From: Rhodovulum sulfidophilum
GTDB taxonomy: Bacteria; Pseudomonadota; Alphaproteobacteria; Rhodobacterales; Rhodobacteraceae
Length of the DNA: 64,000 nt
Direction: 5' to 3'
Assembly (NCBI GenBank): GCA_003241785.1
Contig: QFPW01000002.1
Span: 186,001 to 250,000 of the forward strand
The notes under the pieces are model-generated. The model saw only the letters and a program-made list of their open reading frames with translations, did not search any database and had not been told where the DNA came from. This document shows positions 54,294-61,381 of this stretch, one piece after another. The position numbers and the translations under genes are program-made. Each line of letters begins with the position of its first letter. The first letter of the stretch is position 1.

Positions 54294-55028
54294 ATGGCTC
54301 TGCGCAAACTCGTCGCCGGAAACTGGAAGATGCATGGCCGGGCATCCTCGCTCGCCGTGGTCGAGGCGATCGTGGACAAGTACCTCAATCCCGCCTGCGA
54401 CGTGATCGTCTGCCCGCCCGCGACGTTGATCGCCCGGCTCGCCGGCCGCGGCGTGCCGGTCGGCGGCCAGGACTGCCACTGGGAGACGCTCGGCGCCCAT
54501 ACCGGCGACATCGCGGCCGAGATGCTGGCCGACGCCGGCGCCGAGGCGGTGATCCTCGGCCATTCCGAACGGCGCGCCGACCATGGCGAGACCGACGCGA
54601 CGGTGGCGCGCAAGACCGAGGCCGCCTGGCGCGCCGGGCTCGTCGCGATCGTCTGCGTCGGCGAGACCGAGGCGGAGCGCGACGCCGGCCAGACGCTCGC
54701 GAGCATCGCGGCGCAGCTCGCCGGATCGATCCCCGAGGAGGCGACGGCGTCCAATCTCGTCATCGCCTACGAGCCGGTCTGGGCGATCGGCACCGGCCGC
54801 ACGCCGACGCTCGCGCAGATCGCCGAGGTCCACGCCTTCCTGCGCGAGAGCCTCGAGACCCGCTTCGGCCACGGCATCGCCCATGGCATCCGGCTGCTCT
54901 ACGGCGGCTCGGTGAAGCCGGGCAACGCGGCGGAGATCTTCGCGGTCGCCAACGTCGACGGCGCGCTGGTCGGCGGCGCCTCGCTCAAGGCCGAGGATTT
55001 CGGCGGGATCATCGCCGCGGCCGGCTGA
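54294..55028 (+). CDS. tpiA: Triosephosphate isomerase
   Basis: TpiA interconverts dihydroxyacetone phosphate and glyceraldehyde 3-phosphate. The 244-residue protein has the active residues K12 in AGNWKM, His in ILGHSERR, and Glu in IAYEPVWAIGTG. The phosphate loop is LLYGGSVKPGNA. The ATG at 54294 follows GGAGGG. It is 28 bp before cobC on the same strand. Confidence 0.97.
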   Translation: MALRKLVAGNWKMHGRASSLAVVEAIVDKYLNPACDVIVCPPATLIARLAGRGVPVGGQDCHWETLGAHTGDIAAEMLADAGAEAVILGHSERRADHGETDATVARKTEAAWRAGLVAIVCVGETEAERDAGQTLASIAAQLAGSIPEEATASNLVIAYEPVWAIGTGRTPTLAQIAEVHAFLRESLETRFGHGIAHGIRLLYGGSVKPGNAAEIFAVANVDGALVGGASLKAEDFGGIIAAAG

Positions 55029-55056
55029 GGTCGCCGTCCGGATCGGGAGGCGCCCG

Positions 55057-56052
55057 ATGCGCGATCATGGCGGCGACCTGGACCGCGCGATCCGCGAATA
55101 CGGCGGCGCGGCGGCGGACTGGATCGACCTCTCGACCGGGATCAACCGGCGGCCCTATCCGGTGCCGCCGCTGCCCGGGGCGGCCTTCACGGCGCTCCCC
55201 ACCCACGCGGAGCTGAGCGCGCTCGAAGCCGCGGCGCGCGCCGCCTGGGGCGTGCCGGCTAGGGCGGCGAGCGAGACGCTGGCCCTTGCCGGGGCGCAGG
55301 CGGCGATCCAGGCGATCCCGCGGCTCGGGCCGCCCGGCGAAGCCAGGGTGCTCGGCCCGACCTACAACGAATACGCCGGCGCGCTCCGGACCGCGGGCTG
55401 GACGGTCACCGAGGTGACCGACCGCGCCGCCCTCGCCGGGGCCGATCTCGCCGTCCTCGCCAATCCCAACAATCCCGACGGCGCGCGCCACGCGCCCGAG
55501 GCCCTCGTCGCGCTCGCCGGCACCGTGCGCCGGCTGGTGGTGGACGAGAGCTTCGGCGATTGCGCGCCGGAACTGTCGCTGCTGCAGCGCGCCCTGCCCG
55601 GCAGCGTGCTGGTTCTGCGCTCCTTCGGAAAATTCCATGGTCTCGCCGGCCTCAGGCTCGGCTTCGTCACCGGCGCGCCGGAGGCGATCGCCGCGCTGCG
55701 CGCCATCGCCGGGCCCTGGCCGGTCTCGGGCCCGGCGATCGCGACCGGGCGCGCCGCGCTCGCCGACGCGGCCTGGGCCGAGGCGACGCGCGCGCGCCTG
55801 ACGGCCGAGGCCGCGCGGCTCGACGCGCTGGCCGGGACGGCGGGCTGGGTCCACGCGGGCGGCACGACGCTCTTTCGTCTCTACGCGACCCCCGACGCTG
55901 TGGCGGCGCGGGCCCGGCTCGCGCGGCGCCGGATCTGGTCGCGGATCTTCCCCTGGTCGCCGTCCTGGATCCGCCTCGGCCTGCCCGGCGCCGAGCTGGA
56001 ATGGGAGCGCCTGACCCGGGCGCTGGAGGTCGCCGCGGGCGGAGAGGCCTGA
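55057..56052 (+). CDS. cobC: Threonine-phosphate decarboxylase-like PLP enzyme of cobalamin synthesis
   Basis: This 331-residue class I/II aminotransferase-fold protein matches CobC (CobD in Salmonella naming), which makes (R)-1-amino-2-propanol phosphate for the cobalamin side chain. Visible are WIDLSTGINRRPYPVPPLP, the small-domain PNNPDG segment, VVDESFGD, and the PLP lysine in LRSFGKFHGLAGLRLGF. The ATG at 55057 follows GGGAGG. The nearby cobQ, cobO, cobW and cobN support the assignment. The enzyme name in Salmonella differs, so the symbol follows the aerobic Pseudomonas scheme. Confidence 0.9.
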   Translation: MRDHGGDLDRAIREYGGAAADWIDLSTGINRRPYPVPPLPGAAFTALPTHAELSALEAAARAAWGVPARAASETLALAGAQAAIQAIPRLGPPGEARVLGPTYNEYAGALRTAGWTVTEVTDRAALAGADLAVLANPNNPDGARHAPEALVALAGTVRRLVVDESFGDCAPELSLLQRALPGSVLVLRSFGKFHGLAGLRLGFVTGAPEAIAALRAIAGPWPVSGPAIATGRAALADAAWAEATRARLTAEAARLDALAGTAGWVHAGGTTLFRLYATPDAVAARARLARRRIWSRIFPWSPSWIRLGLPGAELEWERLTRALEVAAGGEA

Positions 56053-56387
56053 TCCGGCCTCCGCGCGACGGATGCGGCTCGCGGAGCCGCCCCGGGCTTG
56101 ACCCGGGCCTCGACGCCATTTCCGAGCAGTCGCCCATCGGCTTCGAGGCCCCGGACCAAGTCCGGGGCGGCGCGCACGGGCCAGTCCTGAGCCGGCGCTT
56201 CTGACATCGCCCGGAACGCGGCGGGCGCCGGAGCCATTGGCCCGACGCCCGACGCCAATTCCTTGCCTGTTCCCGCGTCGCCGGCTCACCGCCTTGCGAG
56301 GGCACGCGCCGCGCCCTTCGCGAGCAGCGCCGCCGCCGTCGACGTCCCGGAGGCTTAGCCGTCAGGCCGCGCCCCCCGGGCTCCGCC
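56053..56387. other. Convergent intergenic region after cobC
   Basis: This 335-bp gap between cobC and the leftward secreted-protein gene holds one class A repeat and no credible coding sequence. Confidence 0.45.
56087..56172. repeat. Class A palindromic repeat (A6)
   Basis: The arms are CCCCGGGCTTGACCCGGGCC on the left and GGCCCCGGACCAAGTCCGGG on the right, 35 bases after the cobC stop. Confidence 0.8.
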
Positions 56388-56864
56388 TCAGCTGCGGCAG
56401 ACGGAGAAGCCGTCCTGCCGTCCCGGGCGCGAGCTGTCGATCCGGGTGGCCGCGACCACCTTGTGCCAGCCGGCGCGGCCGAAATCGATCACCACCCGCA
56501 GGATGGAGCCGTTCTTGCGCGGCTCCGGGATGTCGATCTTCTGGCCGTTCACGGTGAAGCTCTTGAAGTTCTTGGTGTCGCCGACGTCCTGGAAGGCCAC
56601 CACCGCCTTGCCGTCGGCCCCCGCCATCACGCCGAAGCGGACGACGCCCTTGCCGCCGTCCTCGAAGGAGCCGGCGGACCGGCCCTCGTGGTCGGTGAGG
56701 TTCTCGCGCTCGGCCAGCTGGCTCCACTGGCTCTCATAGCCGCCGGCCCGGCGCGCGTTGCGCGTCTCCGAGCGTTCGGCGTTCGAATCAGCGAGGGACA
56801 CAACCGATCCCGCATACCCAACGGAGGCGCTGCAAAGCAGCGCCAGCATCACAAGACGAATCAT
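56388..56864 (-). CDS. Hypothetical secreted protein, 158 aa
   Basis: I do not recognise this protein. It has a signal peptide (MIRLVMLALLCSASVGYAG), so it should be periplasmic or secreted at about 139 residues. The mature part has alternating polar strands (VRFGVMAGADGKAVVAFQD, FTVNGQKIDIPEPRKNGS) and one Cys three residues before the end. It is transcribed alone, facing cobC and upstream of nothing. A perfect 24-bp palindrome lies about 150 bp before its start. Confidence 0.7.
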   Translation of the reverse strand: MIRLVMLALLCSASVGYAGSVVSLADSNAERSETRNARRAGGYESQWSQLAERENLTDHEGRSAGSFEDGGKGVVRFGVMAGADGKAVVAFQDVGDTKNFKSFTVNGQKIDIPEPRKNGSILRVVIDFGRAGWHKVVAATRIDSSRPGRQDGFSVCRS

Positions 56865-57139
56865 TTAATCAGCCCCACACAACTCAAGCGCGATCCCGCG
56901 CCCCCGTGATCACATTGCCGCGGCGGCGTAGGGAAAGCGAGTCTCCTTTCAAAACCGGCTGATTTCAGCCCTCTGCGTGGTGTTTTCGACACATCCGCCA
57001 AAGGTCGATCCTATATGAGCGGATATCCGCTCATATTGATTCCAGACAACATTCAATCTTGAGTTGTTGCATTTTCCTCACGCCGCGTCTTTCGGCCGCG
57101 AGGCGCCGAACCGGCCCCGCGCGGGCCGAATCGAGCGAA
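56865..57139. other. Intergenic region upstream of the 158-aa secreted protein gene
   Basis: This 275-bp region, notably AT-richer than its surroundings, separates the hypothetical gene from the cobQ stop. It should hold the hypothetical gene promoter and contains the palindrome at 57013-57036. Confidence 0.45.
57013..57036. promoter_or_regulatory. Perfect 24-bp palindrome, candidate operator
   Basis: The half-site ATATGAGCGGAT (57013-57024) is followed directly by its exact complement with no spacer. Perfect, spacer-free symmetry and AT-rich flanks are typical of a dimeric repressor site. No regulator gene is adjacent. Confidence 0.65.
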
Positions 57140-58594
57140 TCACCGGGCGAGCGCGAGCAGGCCGGGGACGTCGAGATGACGTTCGAGATGGGCGCCGAGC
57201 GCGTCGAGCGTCGCCGCCACGCCGGCGGCGTAGTCGCCGCGCCCGGCGGTCAGCCCGAGGCCGCCGAGGAACGCCGCGCGGAAATCGTCGGCGGCGAACA
57301 TGCCGTGCAGGTAGCTGCCCGCGACGCGGCCATCGGGCGAGACCGCGCCCTCGGCGCCCTCGCCCTCGACCAGGGCGAAGGGCCGCGCCCGGTCGGCGCC
57401 CTCGGTCCGGCCGATGTGGATCTCGTAGCCGCGCAGCGCCGCCCCGCTCGCCACGTGGCGCGCCCGGACCTCGCGCAGCGTCTTGTCGCCTTGCATCACC
57501 GTCGCGACGTCGAGCAGGCCGAGCCCGGGCGTCTCGCCCGGCGGCCCCTCGATCCCCTCGGGATCGGCGACGACGCGGCCGAGCATCTGGTAGCCGCCGC
57601 AGATCCCGAGCACATGCCCGCCCCGCCGGCGATGGGCGAGAAGGTCGATGTCCCAGCCCTGGGCGCGCAGGAAGGCGAGGTCGCCCCGGGTCGACTTGCT
57701 GCCCGGCAGGATCACGAGCGCGGCGTCGCCCGGGATCGGCTCGCCGGGCCGCACCATGCCGACCGCGAGCCCGGGCTCGGCCGCCAGCGGATCGAGGTCG
57801 TCGAAATTGGCGATCCGCGACAGCGCGAGGCAGACGACGCGCGCCTCGCCACCTGCCGCCCGGATCGCGGGCGGCAGGTCGAGCGCGTCCTCGGCGGGCA
57901 GCCGGACCGCGTCGGGAAAGAAGGGCACCACGCCGAAGCCGCGCCAGCCGGTGCGCTCGGCGATCAGCCGGTAGCCGTCGTCGAAGAGGCTCGGGTCGCC
58001 CCGGAAGCGGTTGACCAGGAAGCCCTCGATCCGGGCCGCGTCGGCCGGATCGAGCACCACCTTCGTGCCGACGATCTGCGCGATCACCCCGCCCCGGTCG
58101 ATGTCGCCGGCGAGCACGACGGGCACGTCCGCCGCCGCGGCGAAGCCCATGTTGGCGATGTCACCCGCGCGCAGGTTCACCTCCGCCGGGCTGCCCGCGC
58201 CCTCGACGATCACGAGGTCGAATTCCGCCGAGAGCCTGTGGAAGCTCTCGAGCACCGCCCCCATCAGCCCCGGCTTCAGCGCGGCGTAGTCGCGCGCCCG
58301 CGTCGTCGTCAGCCGGCGGCCCTGGACGACCACCTGCGCGCCGGTATCGGTCTCGGGCTTCAAGAGCACAGGATTCATGTCGACCCGGGGCGCGAGGCCG
58401 CAGGCCAGCGCCTGCAGCGCCTGCGCCCGGCCGATCTCGCCGCCGTCGGCGGTGACGGCGGCGTTGTTGGACATGTTCTGCGGCTTGAACGGCGCGACGC
58501 GGAGCCCCCGCGCCCGCGCCGCGCGGCAGAGCCCGGCGACGAGCAGCGACTTGCCGACGTTCGAGCCGGTGCCCTGGATCATCAGCGCGGGCAT
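57140..58594 (-). CDS. cobQ: Cobyric acid synthase
   Basis: CobQ amidates four carboxyl groups of adenosylcobyrinic a,c-diamide using glutamine and ATP. The 484-residue protein has the P-loop GTGSNVGKS at residues 8-16, NMSNNAAV, and the glutaminase domain with nucleophile C332 in GICGGYQMLG and His430 in AGSYLHGMF. The ATG at 58594 follows GGGAG. Confidence 0.96.
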   Translation of the reverse strand: MPALMIQGTGSNVGKSLLVAGLCRAARARGLRVAPFKPQNMSNNAAVTADGGEIGRAQALQALACGLAPRVDMNPVLLKPETDTGAQVVVQGRRLTTTRARDYAALKPGLMGAVLESFHRLSAEFDLVIVEGAGSPAEVNLRAGDIANMGFAAAADVPVVLAGDIDRGGVIAQIVGTKVVLDPADAARIEGFLVNRFRGDPSLFDDGYRLIAERTGWRGFGVVPFFPDAVRLPAEDALDLPPAIRAAGGEARVVCLALSRIANFDDLDPLAAEPGLAVGMVRPGEPIPGDAALVILPGSKSTRGDLAFLRAQGWDIDLLAHRRRGGHVLGICGGYQMLGRVVADPEGIEGPPGETPGLGLLDVATVMQGDKTLREVRARHVASGAALRGYEIHIGRTEGADRARPFALVEGEGAEGAVSPDGRVAGSYLHGMFAADDFRAAFLGGLGLTAGRGDYAAGVAATLDALGAHLERHLDVPGLLALAR

Positions 58595-58621
58595 GTCACG
58601 CTCCCAGGGAAGGGGACGCGG

Positions 58622-58760
58622 CGGCGGACCAAGGTCCGCCCTACGACCCGGCCGCGCGGTGGGGCGCCCCGCCGGAGGCGCCGCGCGAACCGTAGGGCGG
58701 ACCTCGGTCCGCCGTCCCGGGAGCGTCGCCGTAGGGTGGGCGATCCGCCCACCATCCTCC
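58622..58760. repeat. Class B and C repeat cluster between cobQ and cobO
   Basis: Three units fill this gap: GGCGGACCAAGGTCCGCCC (58627-58645), TAGGGCGGACCTCGGTCCGC (58693-58712), and a class C unit TAGGGTGGGCGATCCGCCCA (58733-58752). Confidence 0.78.
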
Positions 58761-58772
58761 GCCGCCGCAAGC

Positions 58773-59420
58773 TCAGAACTCCACCCCCGGCTGCGCCTTG
58801 ATCCCGCCCCGGAACGGGTGCTTCACCAGCGTCATCTCGGTGACGAGATCCGCCGCCTCGATCAGCTCCGGCTTCGCGTTCCGCCCGGTGAGCACGACAT
58901 GCGTCATCGGCGGCTTCTCCGCCGCGAGGAAGGCCAAGACCTCGCCGAGGTCGAGATAGTCGTAGCGCAGCGCGATGTTGATCTCGTCGAGCAGCACCAT
59001 GCGGATGCCGGGATCGCGAATGAGCTCCTTCGCCTTCTCCCAGCCGGCGCGGGCGGCGGCGACGTCGCGCGCGCGGTCCTGCGTCTCCCAGGTGAAGCCC
59101 TCGCCCATCGCGTGGAACTGGCAGAGCTCGCCGAAATGCGTGGTCAGGAGCCGCCGCTCGCCGGTGTCCCAGGCGCCCTTGATGAACTGCACCACCGCGC
59201 AGGGCATGCCATGCGCGATCGCGCGCAGGATCATGCCGAAGCCCGAGGAGCTCTTGCCCTTGCCAGGCCCGGTATGGACGATGACGAGGCCCTTCTCGCC
59301 CTCCTTGGTCGCCATCATCCGGTCGCGCGCGGCCTTGATCCTCGCCATTTTCGCGGCGTGCCGCGCCTGGTCCGCCACCTCCGCGCCGGGGGCGCCCGGG
59401 GGGCTCTCGGTCTCGCTCAT
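58773..59420 (-). CDS. cobO: Corrinoid adenosyltransferase (CobO type)
   Basis: CobO adds the 5'-deoxyadenosyl group of ATP to cobalt(I) corrinoids. The 215-residue protein has the P-loop GPGKGKSS at residues 51-58, the FTWETQDRARD segment, and VLLDEINIALRYDYL near residues 141-155. It lies 178 bp downstream of nothing on its strand but is followed by cobQ; the two could share a transcript. Its start faces the riboswitch leader. Confidence 0.96.
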   Translation of the reverse strand: MSETESPPGAPGAEVADQARHAAKMARIKAARDRMMATKEGEKGLVIVHTGPGKGKSSSGFGMILRAIAHGMPCAVVQFIKGAWDTGERRLLTTHFGELCQFHAMGEGFTWETQDRARDVAAARAGWEKAKELIRDPGIRMVLLDEINIALRYDYLDLGEVLAFLAAEKPPMTHVVLTGRNAKPELIEAADLVTEMTLVKHPFRGGIKAQPGVEF

Positions 59421-59433
59421 GGCGCTTCCTCGC

Positions 59434-59462
59434 TTGACAAGGGGAACGGGCTCGCCTCAGGT
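59434..59462 (+). promoter_or_regulatory. Predicted promoter of the riboswitch transcript
   Basis: A perfect -35 TTGACA (59434-59439) is followed after 17 bp by TCAGGT (59457-59462), a weak -10. The predicted first transcribed base coincides with the first aptamer stem at 59468. Confidence 0.5.
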
Positions 59463-59467
59463 GAACC

Positions 59468-59661
59468 GGCACTGGTTCCTGTCTATGACAGGCGAAGAGG
59501 GAATGTGCTAGGGGGACCGCCCCCGAGGCCAGCCGCCCCCGCGACCGTGACCGGAGAGAGCGCCGATCCACTGGCCAGCCGCCGAAAGGCGCGGGCCGGG
59601 AAGGCCGGCGATCGACGGGCGTGATGCCCGGGATCCGCGAGCCGGGAGACCTGCCAGCGCC
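59468..59661 (+). ncRNA. Adenosylcobalamin riboswitch
   Basis: The conserved blocks of the cobalamin aptamer are in order: AAGAGGGAA (59495-59503), the core AGCCGCCCCCGCGACCGTGA (59531-59550), CCACTGGC, GGGAAGGCC (59598-59606), and the B12 box GCCGGGAGACCTGCC (59641-59655). The closing stem pairs GGCACTGG (59468-59475) with CCAGCGCC (59654-59661), one mismatch. It should turn down DUF1636-cobW-cobN when adenosylcobalamin is plentiful. Confidence 0.93.
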
Positions 59662-59761
59662 GATTTTGACGGGCGGACGGGGTGTTCCGCGACCGGCATG
59701 GACGGCGCCCGGCCGTCCCGCTGGCCATGCCCCCCGTATGCCGAGGAAGGAACCGGAGGGG

Positions 59762-60313
59762 ATGGAGCGGACGCGCCCAACCACGCTGCTCGTCTGTGTC
59801 ACCTGCCGCCGGGCGGATCCCGTCGCTGCGGCGCCGTCGGCCGTGGCGCCGGCCGTCCCGGCGGGCTCCGGAGACACCGCCGCCCCCGCGAACCCCCTCC
59901 CCCTGAGCGCCGCCCCGGGCTCGACCCGGGGCCTCGACGCCGGGGCGCCGGGCCTGGCGGTCGAGGTCCCGGGTCAGGCCCGGGACAGCGGCGAGACGGC
60001 GGCGCCGGTCCGCCCGGGTGCCACCATGCTCGACCGGCTGGCGTCGGGAGACCTTCCGCCGGGCATGCGGCTGCGCGGCGTCGAATGCCTCTCGGCCTGC
60101 TCCAGCGGCTGCGCGGTCGCGCTGACCGGGCCGGGCCGCTGGACCTATGTCTACGGCAATCTCGATCCCGCCGCGCATCCCGCCGAGATCCTCGCCGGCG
60201 CCGCCGCCTACGCGGCGACCGACGACGGGCTCGTGCCCTGGCGCGAGCGCCCGCTCGTCCTGCGCCGCAACGTCATCGCCCGCGTCCCCCCTTTCGAACT
60301 GGAGCCCTCATGA
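59762..60313 (+). CDS. DUF1636 cysteine protein with in-frame repeat insertion
   Basis: DUF1636 proteins are small ferredoxin-like proteins of unknown role found in cobalamin gene clusters next to cobW and cobN. This 183-residue copy has the start LLVCVTCRRADP, the central MRLRGVECLSACSSGCAVAL, and WTYVYGNLDP, with cysteines placed for metal or Fe-S binding. Family members known to me run about 120-135 residues. The extra length lies between residues 20 and 86 and includes residues 50-77, which are encoded by a class A repeat (59909-59991). The ATG at 59762 follows GGAGGGG; upstream extension is rejected because it enters the riboswitch. Confidence 0.85.
   Translation: MERTRPTTLLVCVTCRRADPVAAAPSAVAPAVPAGSGDTAAPANPLPLSAAPGSTRGLDAGAPGLAVEVPGQARDSGETAAPVRPGATMLDRLASGDLPPGMRLRGVECLSACSSGCAVALTGPGRWTYVYGNLDPAAHPAEILAGAAAYAATDDGLVPWRERPLVLRRNVIARVPPFELEPS
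59909..59991. repeat. Class A repeat inside the DUF1636 gene (A7)
   Basis: The arms CCCCGGGCTCGACCCGGGGC (59913-59932) and GTCCCGGGTCAGGCCCGGGA form the usual class A palindrome. It is read in frame as Gly/Ala/Pro/Asp-rich sequence (GSTRGLDAGAPG...). Confidence 0.88.
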
Positions 60314-61374
60314 CCGATCTCGCCAAGGTCCCCGTCACCATCGTCACCGGCTTCCTCGGCGCGGGCAAGACGACGCTGATCCGCCACCTGATGGCCAATC
60401 CCGGCGGCCGCCGCCTCGCGGTGCTCGTCAACGAATTCGGCACCGTGGGCGTCGACGGCGACCTCCTGCGCGCCTGCGCCGACGCGAACTGCCCCGAGGC
60501 GAATATCGTCGAGCTCGCCAACGGCTGCATCTGCTGCACCGTCGCGGACGAGTTCATCCCGACGATGGAGGCGCTGCTCGCGCTGCCCGAGCGCCCGGAC
60601 CATATCGTGATCGAGACCTCCGGCCTCGCGCTGCCGAAGCCGCTCCTGAAGGCCTTCGACTGGCCGGCGATCCGCTCGCGCATCACCGTCGACGGCGTGG
60701 TGACGGTCGCCGACGCCGAGGCGGTGGCGGCGGGGCGTTTCGCCCCCGACGCGCGCGTCCCGGCCGACGCGCCGGAGCACGAGACGCCGCTCTCGGAGGT
60801 GTTCGAGGACCAGCTCGCCTGCGCCGACGTCGTGCTGCTCTCCAAGGCCGATCTCGCCGGGCCCGAGGGGGTCGCCGCGGCGAAGACGCTGATCGAGGCC
60901 GAGCTGCCCCGGCCGCTGCCGATCCTGACCATGAGCGAAGGCGTGATCGACCCGCGGGTGATCCTCGGGCTCGACGCCGCGGCGGAGGCGGATCTCGCCC
61001 AGCGCCCCTCGCATCACGACGGCGAGGAGGAGCACGAGCACGACGACTTCGACTCGACCGTGGTGGCGCTCGGCGAGATCGCCGACCCCGAGGCGCTCGC
61101 CGCCGCCGTGGCGCGGCTGGCGCGCGAGCTCGGGATCCTGCGCGTGAAGGGTCATGTCGCGGTCCGGGGCAAGCCGATGCGTCTCCTCGTGCAGGCGGTG
61201 GGCGAGCGGGTGCGGACGCAGTATGATCGGCCCTGGGGCGCCGGGCCGCGCGCGTCGACCCTGGTCGTGATCGCCGAGAAGGCGGACATCGACCCGGAGG
61301 CGATCCGCGCCGTGCTCGCCGCCGCGACGGCGGAGTCCACGGCAAAGCCCATGGTGGAGCGCACGGAGGCCTGA
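60310..61374 (+). CDS. cobW: CobW family GTP-dependent metal chaperone
   Basis: CobW is a G3E GTPase thought to deliver cobalt to the CobNST chelatase. The 354-residue protein has the P-loop GFLGAGKT at residues 14-21, the metal motif GCICC at 72-76, the base-specificity motif SKAD at 178-181, and a His/Asp/Glu-rich metal loop at 235-246 (HHDGEEEHEHDD). Its ATG overlaps the DUF1636 stop by four bases. It lies 7 bp before cobN. Confidence 0.95.
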   Translation: MTDLAKVPVTIVTGFLGAGKTTLIRHLMANPGGRRLAVLVNEFGTVGVDGDLLRACADANCPEANIVELANGCICCTVADEFIPTMEALLALPERPDHIVIETSGLALPKPLLKAFDWPAIRSRITVDGVVTVADAEAVAAGRFAPDARVPADAPEHETPLSEVFEDQLACADVVLLSKADLAGPEGVAAAKTLIEAELPRPLPILTMSEGVIDPRVILGLDAAAEADLAQRPSHHDGEEEHEHDDFDSTVVALGEIADPEALAAAVARLARELGILRVKGHVAVRGKPMRLLVQAVGERVRTQYDRPWGAGPRASTLVVIAEKADIDPEAIRAVLAAATAESTAKPMVERTEA

Positions 61375-61381
61375 CCCTGCC

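Larger units (their letters stand above)
59421..59761. other. Regulatory leader between cobO and the DUF1636 gene
   Basis: This 341-bp region contains a TTGACA promoter, an adenosylcobalamin riboswitch, and about 100 bp of leader before the DUF1636 start with GGAGGGG. The leader after the aptamer could carry the gene-control structure. Confidence 0.6.
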
